Both the position numbers and the translations under genes were made by a program. A stretch of 64,000 nucleotides of DNA from Palsa-504 sp963742795. GTDB taxonomy: Bacteria > Actinomycetota > Actinomycetes > Streptosporangiales > Streptosporangiaceae. Location of the stretch: the NCBI GenBank assembly GCA_963742795.1, contig CAVUNL010000003.1, positions 434,001 through 498,000 of the forward strand, given 5' to 3'. Within the stretch, counting starts at the first letter, position 1. Each line of letters starts with the position of its first letter. Below are positions 7,645-15,970 of this stretch, piece after piece. The notes under the pieces were generated by a model, which ran no database searches, was not told the DNA's origin, and saw only the letters and a program-made list of their open reading frames with translations.

Positions 7645-8607
7645 TTATGAAGCTGCCTGCTCGCTGACGGCGGCCGGTTGTGAGGCGCTGATCTCGGCGG
7701 ACAGCTCTTCCATCGCCGCGACCGCGGCGGGCCCTGCCTTGCGCTCCCAGTAGACCCCCATGACGGCGGCGATCCAGATCCAGAACGAGGAAATGATGCC
7801 GATCGCGGCGATCAGCGCCAGGCTGACGCCGAAGCCGCCGTAGGCCTCGCCGTACTCGGCGACCCACTTTCGCAAGAAGAAGAACACCACGGCGTGGACG
7901 ATGACGGCCGCGCCCGTGCACAGCGCGGCGCCGGGCACCAGGTCCCGCCACTTGAACGGCAGATCCAGCAGCAGCCGGGGGGTGACGAGATAGAACACGA
8001 ACTCCAGCGCCAACAGCACCACCCCGGCCACGACCGTGAACCACGCCGGCAGGCTGGCCGCCAGGTTGCGCAGCGCCAGGATGATGACGGTATCGGCGAG
8101 CAGCAGGACCAGCCAGGCGGCGCCGCGCAGGTACTTCTGGGCCCCCCGCAACGGGGTCATGGTGAACGCGCGAGCGTAGGCGACCTGCGCGGTGGCGCTG
8201 ATGTCCAGGCCGGTGATCAGCAGCGAGATCACGCTGATGCTCAGCGCCACGCTCTTGCCCGACTTGGCGTTGGTGAAGGTATCCCGGACGATCAGCGCAC
8301 TGTTCCCGGTCAGGTGCAAGTCCCTGTCCAGCAGCACGCCAAAGCTGCGATTCGCGCTGAACGACGCTATGAACGCGTAGATGATGATCAGCAGCGGGAT
8401 CACCGCGACGAACATGTTCAGCGAGATCACCAGGGCCAGGTGCTTACCCTCGATCTTGTTGAACCGCCGGTTCACCTGCAGCAAGAACCCCACCCGCGGG
8501 CGCCGCTCCAGCCGGTCCCGGTAGGCCCGTAGCTTCTCCTGGTAACGTCGTACGTTCGCGGTCCATGCCAACCGCCTTCGGCCGCGACGTCCAGCAGGTT
8601 CGCTCAC
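7645..8607 (-). CDS. YihY/BrkB-family inner membrane protein
   Basis: A 320-residue polytopic protein with six hydrophobic segments, beginning with HLALVISLNMFVAVIPLLIIIYAF (about residues 55-80), then LSISVISLLITGLDISATAQVAYARAF, LRGAAWLVLLLADTVIILAL, VVAGVVLLALEFVFY, and two near the end. The PLLIIIYAF and LPFKWRDLVPGA (G-A-L) segments fit the YihY/virulence factor BrkB family. The function in actinobacteria is unknown; older names referring to RNase BN are wrong. Start GTG at 8607 follows GGAGG. It stands alone. Confidence 0.82.
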   Translation of the reverse strand: MSEPAGRRGRRRLAWTANVRRYQEKLRAYRDRLERRPRVGFLLQVNRRFNKIEGKHLALVISLNMFVAVIPLLIIIYAFIASFSANRSFGVLLDRDLHLTGNSALIVRDTFTNAKSGKSVALSISVISLLITGLDISATAQVAYARAFTMTPLRGAQKYLRGAAWLVLLLADTVIILALRNLAASLPAWFTVVAGVVLLALEFVFYLVTPRLLLDLPFKWRDLVPGAALCTGAAVIVHAVVFFFLRKWVAEYGEAYGGFGVSLALIAAIGIISSFWIWIAAVMGVYWERKAGPAAVAAMEELSAEISASQPAAVSEQAAS

Positions 8608-8740
8608 CGCACCTCCGCCCCGCGCTCCGGCGCGCCTTGAGCGCTATTACATGCTGTACCGGGGCGGATTCAATCACCCGCGCTGGATGAGAAGACCAGC
8701 CGCCGGGCACATGTCCGGGGCGGCTGAGAGAGCCGGGGCC

Positions 8741-8839
8741 TCAGAGGTGCAGGCGGCGGGTGACTACGCCCTCCCCGACGTCGCGCGCGTCCTGGTCCGG
8801 GTACGGGGCAACGAGGGCCTGGAACTTGTAACGCTTCAT
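8741..8839 (-). CDS. Short ORF resembling the start of a KYKFQALV-type actinobacterial protein
   Basis: An ATG at 8839 with AAGGTGG seven bases upstream opens 32 codons: MKRYKFQALVAPYP..., ending at a TGA at 8741-8743. The opening closely recalls a roughly 100-residue actinobacterial protein family of unknown function whose members begin KYRFQALVTLDPP; here only the first third is present. It may be a truncated remnant or chance. It is the only coding signal I see in the 316-base gap between YihY and MarR. Confidence 0.3.
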   Translation of the reverse strand: MKRYKFQALVAPYPDQDARDVGEGVVTRRLHL

Positions 8840-8923
8840 GTCCGCACCACCTTATGGACCTTGATATCGTGCCGCGATAATTCTGTTACGGCACAGCGCG
8901 TCAACGAGGTCCGGAAGGTGACC

Positions 8924-9358
8924 ATGAGCGGGCTTACCCAGCGAGATTTCGAGCAGCTCCTGGAATTCCGGGTCACCTTGCGGCGCTTTCAGCGCTGGAG
9001 CGAGGATCAGGCCAAAGCCGCCGGGCTGACCCACGTCCAGCACCAGCTGCTGGTGGCGATCAAGGGACACCCGGGCGGCCAGCCGCCCACGGTCGGGGAC
9101 CTGGCCGGCTACCTGCTGCTGCGCCCGCACAGCGCGGTGGAACTGGTGGACCGGGCCGAGGCCGCGGGGCTGGTGGAGCGGGTCTCCGACCCCGACGACG
9201 GCCGGGTGGTGCGGGTCCGCCTGACGGCCGCCGGCGAGGAGATCCTGCAGCAGCTCACCCGGGCGCACCTGGACCGCCTGCACGAGCTGGCCGCCGTCCT
9301 AGACGAATTCGTGACCGTGCATAATGGGGCACAAGATCTATATCGTAACACGATTTAA
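8924..9358 (+). CDS. MarR-family regulator
   Basis: 144 residues from the ATG at 8924; the in-frame extension upstream is not protein-like. The winged helix reads QHQLLVAIKGHP, PTVGDLAGYLLLRPHSAVELVDRAEAAGLVER and the wing DPDDGRVVRVRLTAAG. The last dozen residues, HNGAQDLYRNTI, are unlike MarR tails and come from an AT-richer stretch, so the end may have been altered. It is convergent with the lysine operon. A perfect 12-base palindrome CGCGGATCCGCG lies between the two stops (9391-9402). The ligand is unknown. Confidence 0.82.
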   Translation: MSGLTQRDFEQLLEFRVTLRRFQRWSEDQAKAAGLTHVQHQLLVAIKGHPGGQPPTVGDLAGYLLLRPHSAVELVDRAEAAGLVERVSDPDDGRVVRVRLTAAGEEILQQLTRAHLDRLHELAAVLDEFVTVHNGAQDLYRNTI

Positions 9359-9413
9359 ATATTCCGGGAGCTGGGCCCGGTAATCCGGGACGCGGATCCG
9401 CGCTGGCCCGTCA

Positions 9414-9800
9414 CTAGCTCGCGGCGGGTACCACCACGGTGCCGGAGGCGGTGACGGCCACGATCGGTTCGCTGAGTACCGAGGCGGCCGACTCGCCGCG
9501 CGCCGGGTCGGCCCGGCACACCACCCGGGCCTCGAAGGCCAGCTGCCTGCTGCGCCGCCCGACCGCGGTGACCGTGGCGGTGGCCTCGATGATGTCCCCG
9601 GCCAGCACGGGCGCGCGGAACTGCACGTCGGAGTAGGACGCGAACAGCCCCTCGTCGCCGTCCATCCGGATGCACGCCTCGGTCGCCACGTCGCCGAACA
9701 GCCCGAGCACGTAGGCGCCGTCCACCAGGTTCCCGCCGTAGTGGGCGTCCCCGTACTTCACGTACCTGCGCTGCGTGACCGACAGGCCGGCGTGACTCAT
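9414..9800 (-). CDS. kal: 3-aminobutyryl-CoA ammonia-lyase (Kal)
   Basis: 128 residues, a single hot-dog domain: YGGNLVDGAYVLGLFGDVATEACIR and YSDVQFRAPVLAGDIIEATATVTAVGRRSRQLAFEARVV. Kal eliminates ammonia from 3-aminobutyryl-CoA to give crotonyl-CoA, the last dedicated step of lysine fermentation. The hot-dog fold alone would allow many thioesterase or dehydratase roles; the assignment rests on its place directly after kamE in an unbroken four-gene operon. AAGGAG precedes the ATG, which overlaps the kamE stop by four bases. Confidence 0.85.
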   Translation of the reverse strand: MSHAGLSVTQRRYVKYGDAHYGGNLVDGAYVLGLFGDVATEACIRMDGDEGLFASYSDVQFRAPVLAGDIIEATATVTAVGRRSRQLAFEARVVCRADPARGESAASVLSEPIVAVTASGTVVVPAAS

Positions 9801-10603
9801 GCAGCTGCTCCTTCTTCTTTCCGGGGGGAATCCATCCCCCCGGACCCCCCTGGCCCCCCCGCCGCGAGCGCGTGGACCAGGTAGCTGGCCACCTCGCTGG
9901 GCGTCGTGCCGCGGCCGAAGATCTTGTCCACGCCGAGGTCGTGCGCGGCGCTGGGATCGAACCGCGGGCCGCCCACGACGAGCAGCGGCCGCTGCAGGCC
10001 GAACCCGGCGTGGAACGCGGCCGACATCTCCCGGGTGTTCGACAGGTGGGCGTCGCGCTGGGTGACGACCTGGCTGACCAGCACCGCGTCGGCGTGCTCG
10101 GCCGCGGCGCGGGCCACCAGGTCCGCCACCCCGACCTGGGAGCCCAGGTTCACCACGCGGATCTCCCGGTAGTACTCCAGGCCCTTCTCCCCCGCGTGCC
10201 CCTTGACGTTGAGGATCGCGTCGATGCCGACGGTGTGGGCGTCGGTGCCGATGCACGCGCCGACCACGACCAGCTTGCGGCCCAGCGCCGAACGGATCCG
10301 CAGGTTCACCTCCGCCGCCGGGAGCACCGGGAACTCCCGCTCGGTCACGGTCACCGCCGACAGGTCGACCAGGTGGCTGACCCGGCCGTAGACGATGAAG
10401 AACGTGAAGTCCGGCCCCATCCCCTTGGCGTGCACCACCATCGCCGGGTCCAGGCCCATCTTGGCCGCTAGCTGCAGCGCAGCGCCCTCGGCCCGGGCCC
10501 GCTCGGTCTCGTCGCCGAACGGCACGGGCAGCGTGAACGACAGCTGCACCCGCCCGTCTCCCGTGGTGTCCCCGTAGGGCCGCACCATCCCGGTCAGGCT
10601 CAT
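9797..10603 (-). CDS. kamE: Lysine 5,6-aminomutase, beta (B12-binding) subunit
   Basis: 268 residues. It carries the coenzyme B12 signature DxHxxG in CIGTDAHTVGIDAILNVKG (about residues 118-137); the lysine in this NVKG is the position that forms the PLP imine in characterised enzymes. With KamD it moves the epsilon amino group of beta-lysine (or D-lysine) from C6 to C5. The C-terminal part follows the Rossmann-like B12 domain (LVSQVVTQRDAH, FGLQRPLLVVGGPRF). A Gly-rich tail precedes the stop. Four-base overlaps link it to kamD and kal, indicating translational coupling. Confidence 0.92.
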   Translation of the reverse strand: MSLTGMVRPYGDTTGDGRVQLSFTLPVPFGDETERARAEGAALQLAAKMGLDPAMVVHAKGMGPDFTFFIVYGRVSHLVDLSAVTVTEREFPVLPAAEVNLRIRSALGRKLVVVGACIGTDAHTVGIDAILNVKGHAGEKGLEYYREIRVVNLGSQVGVADLVARAAAEHADAVLVSQVVTQRDAHLSNTREMSAAFHAGFGLQRPLLVVGGPRFDPSAAHDLGVDKIFGRGTTPSEVASYLVHALAAGGPGGSGGMDSPRKEEGAAA

Positions 10604-12156
10604 TGAGTCACCTCCAGCAGGTCCGACGCCGGATTGAAATAGCCCTCAGCACACTGCACGACTCCGTCCAGGCCCCGGCCGCCGTCGGCCGGACGCTTGG
10701 TCACCCCGAACGTCCCCTCGGCGATCGCGGTCAACAAGCCCTGCGACCCGATGGTGCGCAGCAGGTCGACGGACTCGCCGAGAACCTGCCGGGCACGCTG
10801 GGCGACGAACCCGTCCGGTTCGGGGCGGAATTCCTGGCCCAGCCGGGCGGCGGCGCGGCGCACGTACCTGACGTTCTCCAGGGCCAGGTCCCGGTCGGAC
10901 AGGAACGGGGTATGGATGCCCTCGGTCATCATCCCGATGAGCAGGATGGACTGGTCGGTCATCACGCCGCACAGGTTGAAGAACGCGTCCAGCAGGTAGC
11001 CGGCGAACACGTTGCCGGTCATGTGCTTGGTCGGCGGCATGTACTTCAGCGGCGCGTCCGGGAACAGTTCCCGGATCAGCTGGGCGTGGGCCAGCTCGAG
11101 CAGGAACGAGTCGGGCAGCTCGGGGTTGATCTCGAACGCGTGGCCCAGCCCGAGCTGGGCGTCGGCCAGCCCGGCCTCGCGGCCGAAGTACTCGTTCAGC
11201 AACTGCGAGACCACCACCGTGTGCGCCGCGTCCATCGCGTCGGCGGTGGTCAGGTAGTTGTCCTCGCCGGTGTTGATGACGATGCCCGCCCGGGCGTGCA
11301 CCCGCCGGGAGAACCGCTGGTCGATGAACGTCCGCACCGGGTTGATGTCGCGGAAGATGATGCCGTACATGCAGTCGTTCAGCATCATGTCCAGCCGCTC
11401 GAGCCCGGCCAGCGCGGCGATCTCCGGCATGCACAGCCCGGAGGCGTAGTTGGTGAGCCGGACGTACCGCCCGAGCTCGGTGGACACGTCGTCCAGCGCG
11501 GCCCGCATGAGCCGGAAGTTCTCCTGCGTGGCGTAGGTGCCCGCGTACCCCTCCCGGGTCGCGCCCTCCGGCACGTAGTCCAGGAGCGACTGCCCGGTGG
11601 ACCGGATCACCGCGATGACGTCCGCGCCCTCCCGCGCCGCCGCCTGGGCCTGCGGGATGTCCTCGTAGATGTCCCCGGTGGCCACGATCAGGTAGATCCA
11701 CGGCATGGGCGGGTTCGAGGTGGCGGCAATCATCCGGTCCCGCCCGGCGCGCTGGGCGTCGATCCGGGAAATTCCTTTTTTGACCGAACGGAACGCGGCC
11801 TGGATAGCCGCGTCACCCTCGTGCCCCGCGGGGAGACGGAACTTGACCAGTCCCGCGGCCGCGTCAACAGCCAGCGTGCGCAGGTCCGGGTAGCCGCCGG
11901 TCAGCATGGCGTCCCAGACCGGCAGGGCGACGCCGTGCTCGAGGCCGGTGGTCGCGCGGACCGCGTCGGCGAGCCGGTTCACCCACGGCATTCCGTCCTC
12001 GTCCGCCCCGTCCAGCCCCGCCAGCCGCAGCACGGCCCGCTCGACCGACACCGTGGTATGCGTCCGGGCCAGCTCGGTGACCGGCTCGCCGGCTCGGCGG
12101 GCCAGCTCGCGGGCCTGGGCCACGATCGTCGGGTCCAGGTTCAGCTTGCCAGTCAT
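10600..12156 (-). CDS. kamD: Lysine 5,6-aminomutase, alpha subunit
   Basis: 518 residues, the usual length for KamD. It begins KLNLDPTIVAQARELARRAG and contains NPPMPWIYLIVATGDIYEDIPQAQAAAREGADVIAVIRSTGQSLLDYVPEG and FEINPELPDSFLLELAHAQL, both typical of the TIM-barrel subunit that cradles adenosylcobalamin and PLP. It acts only as a complex with KamE, encoded immediately after it. Overlaps by four bases with kdd upstream and kamE downstream. The reverse strand has a long open frame caused by third-position GC; that is not a gene. Confidence 0.93.
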   Translation of the reverse strand: MTGKLNLDPTIVAQARELARRAGEPVTELARTHTTVSVERAVLRLAGLDGADEDGMPWVNRLADAVRATTGLEHGVALPVWDAMLTGGYPDLRTLAVDAAAGLVKFRLPAGHEGDAAIQAAFRSVKKGISRIDAQRAGRDRMIAATSNPPMPWIYLIVATGDIYEDIPQAQAAAREGADVIAVIRSTGQSLLDYVPEGATREGYAGTYATQENFRLMRAALDDVSTELGRYVRLTNYASGLCMPEIAALAGLERLDMMLNDCMYGIIFRDINPVRTFIDQRFSRRVHARAGIVINTGEDNYLTTADAMDAAHTVVVSQLLNEYFGREAGLADAQLGLGHAFEINPELPDSFLLELAHAQLIRELFPDAPLKYMPPTKHMTGNVFAGYLLDAFFNLCGVMTDQSILLIGMMTEGIHTPFLSDRDLALENVRYVRRAAARLGQEFRPEPDGFVAQRARQVLGESVDLLRTIGSQGLLTAIAEGTFGVTKRPADGGRGLDGVVQCAEGYFNPASDLLEVTQ

Positions 12157-13304
12157 GAGGTCACCCGCCTTTCGAACAGGCTCCGGACCGGCGGCGTGGT
12201 GCGCAGCAGGTCCAGCGCGAACTCGGCGTGGCCCGGTACGTAGCCGTTGCCGACCAGCATGGTCACGTCGGCGGCCAGGCCTTCGGCGCCGAGCGCCGCG
12301 GCGCTGAACGACGTGGCCATAGAAAAGAAAATCACCGTCCCGCCCTGGGCCGTGGACAATATAGCCCCGCCTTCACAGCCCGCGGCGTCTACGCATACTA
12401 CGGTGACGTCGGCTGGTCCTCCTGCTTGCTCGACCTTTGTTGCTAGGCCTACCGGATCTCTGGCATCGGCGATCACTATTTCGTCTACCAGGGGGGACTT
12501 CGGCGCCTCGAGGTGCGTCGCCGGACGAGGCAGAACGTCCGGCGCCGCACCTAGGGCGCCTCCGTCCTGCGTGGTCCGGGGGTCACGCAGCAAGGCTGCT
12601 TCGGCCTCGGTGGGGACGACGCCGATCACCCTTGACGCGCCTGCCCTTTGGGCGGCGGCGGCGGAGAGGGAGCCGCTTTTGCCGGCGGCGCCGATGATTA
12701 GTACTACGGCACTCTCCTTCACTACGCGGCTGGTTAGGGCGGGGGCGCCGCAGACGTCCATTACTGCGAGCGCTAGCGGTAGTGGGAGGTCGTCCGGGAG
12801 TACCGCCGCGATCGATCTGGCGAAGAGGATGGCGTGGCCTTCGCAGGGGATTTGCTCGGATAGACCGTCCCAACGTTTTAGGGCGTCGGTGATGGCTAGG
12901 GGGGTCAGGGTTAGGGAGACCAGGGTGGCGATTCGCTGGCCGGGCTTGAGACCGAGTGGGGAGTGGGGGCCGACCTCTTCTACGGTGCCGGTCAGCATGC
13001 CGCCGGAGCCGGTGACCGGGTTCTGCATCTTGCCGCGGGTGGTGATGATGTCCAGGACGGCGGCGCGGATCTTGTCCGGGTCGCCGGCGTAGGTCTCGCG
13101 CAGCTGGCGGTAGGAGGCGGCGTCGAGGTTCAAGCGGTCGACGCGCACCCGGATCTCGTCGGGGGAGATCGCCGGACTCGGGTCCAGCCGCCAGGCGGCC
13201 TGCGGCAGGACGCCGGACGGGTCCAGCACGCGGTGCAGCCCGAGGGGTGAGGACTGCCCGGAGGGTGAGGCCGGATGGGCCGAGGTCGGAAGCGAGGTGG
13301 TCAT
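12153..13304 (-). CDS. kdd: L-erythro-3,5-diaminohexanoate dehydrogenase
   Basis: 383 residues from the ATG at 13304 (AAGGA upstream). Kdd oxidises 3,5-diaminohexanoate to 3-keto-5-aminohexanoate with NAD(P). Motifs are the Rossmann loop VVLIIGAAGKSGSLSAAAAQRAG (about residues 192-214) and the surrounding MDVCGAPALTSRVVKE and NGYVPGHAEFALDLLR that mark this enzyme rather than a general alcohol dehydrogenase. First gene of the operon kdd-kamD-kamE-kal. Odd feature: from about 12360 to 12960 the coding strand uses many GTA, CTA, CCA and AGT codons that are scarce in its neighbours and in the two ends of the same gene. Confidence 0.9.
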   Translation of the reverse strand: MTTSLPTSAHPASPSGQSSPLGLHRVLDPSGVLPQAAWRLDPSPAISPDEIRVRVDRLNLDAASYRQLRETYAGDPDKIRAAVLDIITTRGKMQNPVTGSGGMLTGTVEEVGPHSPLGLKPGQRIATLVSLTLTPLAITDALKRWDGLSEQIPCEGHAILFARSIAAVLPDDLPLPLALAVMDVCGAPALTSRVVKESAVVLIIGAAGKSGSLSAAAAQRAGASRVIGVVPTEAEAALLRDPRTTQDGGALGAAPDVLPRPATHLEAPKSPLVDEIVIADARDPVGLATKVEQAGGPADVTVVCVDAAGCEGGAILSTAQGGTVIFFSMATSFSAAALGAEGLAADVTMLVGNGYVPGHAEFALDLLRTTPPVRSLFERRVTS

Positions 13305-13319
13305 GCGCTGGTCCTTCAC

Positions 13320-13527
13320 GGTCCGTTCAGGAGGATCTTCTGTGATATGACTTTTATGCCATAATTTCTACAGTAGATCTGCTATTCTGATGTAGATCTT
13401 ACTGCGCCCGCGAGGCTGGGTGCCTAAACGGACGCGAGAACCGCAGGCCGTTCCGGAAAATCTACGGTTCATAACGTTTTGTACCGCAGGTCCTTCGGGA
13501 ATATCCACCGATGGGAGGGCTTCGTTC
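13320..13527. promoter_or_regulatory. Divergent kdd/kamA promoter region with direct repeats
   Basis: A markedly AT-rich 208-base gap between the divergent operons. Two exact copies of GTAGATCT lie at 13373-13380 and 13392-13399, 19 bases start to start, about two helical turns. Such spacing suits cooperative binding of a regulator controlling both directions. No regulator gene lies next to it. The repeats are seen; function is inferred. Confidence 0.5.
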
Positions 13528-14952
13528 ATGGTGTCTCAGCCTTATGTCTACCAGCGTCATGAGCTGGCCGAACCCGACTGGCGCCGGTTTCCCGGCTGGG
13601 CCGGGGTATCCGCCGCCGAGTGGGAGTCCGCGCAGTGGCAGCGCGCGCACTGCGTCAAGAACGCCCGTCAGCTGAGGCAGGTCACCGGGCCGGGGCTGGA
13701 CGAGCGGTTCTTCTCCGACCTCGAGCGCGATCAGCGCGAGCGGGCCACCATGTCGATGCTGATCCCGCCGCAGATGCTCAACACCATCGTGTCCTCCGCG
13801 GCGCCAGACGAGCCCGGCTTCACCGAGGCGTTCTACGCCGACCCGGTGCGCCGGTACATGATCCCGGCGTTCAGCGACCGGCGGGCCGACTGGCCCTCGC
13901 ACCCGTACGCGCAGCGCGACTCACTGCACGAGGCGGAGATGTGGGCGGTCGAGGGCCTGACCCACCGCTACCCGACCAAGGTGCTGGCCGAGCTGCTGCC
14001 GACCTGCCCGCAGTACTGCGGGCACTGCACCCGGATGGACCTGGTCGGCAACGCCACGGCCACGACCGACAAGCACAAGTTCGCGCTGGCCCGCGACGAC
14101 CGGCTCGGCGCCATGCTGGATTACCTGCGCCGCACGCCCGGCGTGCGCGACGTGGTGGTGTCCGGCGGCGACGTGGCCAACCTGCCGTGGCCGCGGCTGG
14201 AAGGGTTCGTGTCCTCGCTGCTCGAGATCGACTCGATCAGGGACATCCGGCTGGCCAGCAAGGCGCTGATGGGGCTGCCGCAGCACTGGCTGTCCGACGA
14301 GGTACGCGCGGGCATGGCCCGGCTGGCCGGCACCGCCCGCTCGCGCGGGGTGAGCATCGCGATCCATACCCACGTGAACGCGGCCCAGTCGGTGACCCCG
14401 CTGGTGGCGCGGGCCACCGCGGCCATGCTCGAGGCCGGAGTCCGCGACGTGCGGAACCAGGGCGTCCTGCTGCGCGGGGTGAACAACAGCACCGAGGCCC
14501 TGCTCGACCTGTGCTTCGCGCTGCTCGACGGGGCCGGCATCATGCCCTACTACTTCTACATGTGCGACATGATCCCCGGCAGCGAGCACTGGCGGCTGGC
14601 GGTGCACGAAGCCCAGGCGCTGCAGCACCACATCATGGGTTACCTGCCCGGGTTCGCCACCCCGCGGGTGGTCTGCGACGTGCCCTACGTCGGCAAGCGC
14701 TGGGTGCACCAGGTGGCAAGGTACGACGCCGAGCGCGGCATCTCGTACTGGACGAAGAACTACCACACCGCCATCGAGGCCGACGACGAGCTGGGGCTCA
14801 GCCGCGAGTACCCGTACTACGACCCGATCTACCTGCTGCCCGAGTCAGGCCAGGCCTGGTGGCGGTCCCAGTCCGCGCGGCCGCGGGCCGGCGCCGCCAC
14901 GCTGCTCACGATCGCTGGTAGCGGCGGTCAAGCTCGTCAAGATGCTGTCTGA
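13528..14952 (+). CDS. kamA: Lysine 2,3-aminomutase (radical SAM)
   Basis: 474 residues from the ATG at 13528, which follows GGGAGGG; the longer in-frame N-terminus reads poorly. The radical-SAM cluster motif CPQYCGHC (C-X3-C-X2-C, about residue 160) sits after HRYPTKVLAELLPT. It then has VVVSGGDVANLP, RLASKALMGLPQHWL, IHTHVNAAQSVTP, NQGVLLRGVNNSTEAL and YYFYMCDMIPGSEHWR, all standard for the PLP-dependent aminomutase family. It converts L-lysine to beta-lysine, the substrate for KamDE. Close relatives act on glutamate or arginine, but the kam neighbours favour lysine. Its 3' end overlaps the convergent GNAT gene by 47 bases. Confidence 0.92.
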   Translation: MVSQPYVYQRHELAEPDWRRFPGWAGVSAAEWESAQWQRAHCVKNARQLRQVTGPGLDERFFSDLERDQRERATMSMLIPPQMLNTIVSSAAPDEPGFTEAFYADPVRRYMIPAFSDRRADWPSHPYAQRDSLHEAEMWAVEGLTHRYPTKVLAELLPTCPQYCGHCTRMDLVGNATATTDKHKFALARDDRLGAMLDYLRRTPGVRDVVVSGGDVANLPWPRLEGFVSSLLEIDSIRDIRLASKALMGLPQHWLSDEVRAGMARLAGTARSRGVSIAIHTHVNAAQSVTPLVARATAAMLEAGVRDVRNQGVLLRGVNNSTEALLDLCFALLDGAGIMPYYFYMCDMIPGSEHWRLAVHEAQALQHHIMGYLPGFATPRVVCDVPYVGKRWVHQVARYDAERGISYWTKNYHTAIEADDELGLSREYPYYDPIYLLPESGQAWWRSQSARPRAGAATLLTIAGSGGQARQDAV

Positions 14953-15970
14953 CCGCCGGCCAGTCGGCGGCGGTGACGCTGAAGCGCGCTGAGTTCCGCG
15001 GCTTGCCGTCCGTGCCGAGCCGGTGCGCGCGCAGCACGCCCTCGTAGCGCAGGCCGATCCGCGCCATGGCGTCCCGCGACCGCTGGTTGCGGGCGTCGGT
15101 GTGCAGGGCCACCGAGGAGACCTGCCAGACCTCGAAGGCGTGCGTGAGCATGAGGCGCTTCATCTCGGTGTTCGCGCCGGTCCTGACGGCATTCGGGCTG
15201 AGCCAGGTGTTGCCGATCTCGCAGGTGTCCGGTCCGGTGCGGGCGGGGCCGTCCGGCCAGGCCCAGTAGCCGAAGTCGAAGAACCGGGTCGAGCCGATCA
15301 CGGTGTCGTCCGCGGTGCGGACCACGACAAACGGCAGGGCCGTTCCGCCGTCCCGGGCCGCGACTGCCGTCTCGACGTAGGCCCGGACCTGGGCTTCGTC
15401 CTGCGGCACCCCGGACCAGCGGTACAGCTCGGCGCCGCTGGTAGACGCGGCGAGGAGCGCCGCCGCGTGCTGATGCTGCAGCGGCTCGAGGCGGACGACC
15501 TTGCCGACCAGCGTCCCGGCAGCGGCCTTGTGCGTTGGCGCCGCGACATCGCCTTGTGCCGGGCGCTCCAGGTAACGGTAGCTTGGCGAGACGAAGCCGA
15601 ACTGCCGGTACAGGCCGTGCGCGTCGGAGGTGTGCAGCATCCAGCGCCACCTGGCGCCCGGGCCGTCGTCGATCATCATCCGCACGATGGCCTGGCCCAG
15701 CCCGGCGCCGCGGTGCTCGGGCAGCACGTACACGTCGGACAGGTAGGCGTTCCCGCCGTCGCCCCAGGCCCGGGCGAAGCCGATCATGGCCCCGGCCCGG
15801 TCGTAGACGCCCACGACCCGCCAGGCCGCGGCGATCTGGCCCTTGATGTCCTGCGGACCGCGCCACCGGCCCCAGTAGGCCTCGGTGGTCAGGAACGCCA
15901 CCGCGGCGTCCACGTCGACCCGGCCCGGGTCGTCGTCAAGTTCGTAGTCGCCTGCGCTCATGCGCGTCAC
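14906..15970 (-). CDS. Tandem GNAT acetyltransferase (two GNAT domains)
   Basis: 354 residues with two GNAT modules. The first (about 1-140) shows LSDVYVLPEHRGAGLGQAIVRMMI with the acetyl-CoA loop RGAGLG and LYRQFGF. The second (about 150-354) is RimJ/RimL-like: KVVRLEPLQHQHAAAL, GNTWLSPNAVRTGANTEMKRLML, and DARNQRSRDAMARIGLRYEGVLR. Start is GTG at 15970, overlapping the stop of the PLP gene (GTGA), or ATG at 15961. The four-base overlap ties it to the PLP enzyme as an operon, so the two may act on related amino-acid substrates. Substrates are not predictable. Confidence 0.82.
   Translation of the reverse strand: MTRMSAGDYELDDDPGRVDVDAAVAFLTTEAYWGRWRGPQDIKGQIAAAWRVVGVYDRAGAMIGFARAWGDGGNAYLSDVYVLPEHRGAGLGQAIVRMMIDDGPGARWRWMLHTSDAHGLYRQFGFVSPSYRYLERPAQGDVAAPTHKAAAGTLVGKVVRLEPLQHQHAAALLAASTSGAELYRWSGVPQDEAQVRAYVETAVAARDGGTALPFVVVRTADDTVIGSTRFFDFGYWAWPDGPARTGPDTCEIGNTWLSPNAVRTGANTEMKRLMLTHAFEVWQVSSVALHTDARNQRSRDAMARIGLRYEGVLRAHRLGTDGKPRNSARFSVTAADWPAVRQHLDELDRRYQRS

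Noticed and set aside
10603..12243. A long open frame of about 546 codons antisense to kamD
   Set aside because: It follows from high third-position GC on the coding strand; the translation is Arg/Gly/Val/His-rich without any motif, while kamD on the other strand has all family motifs.
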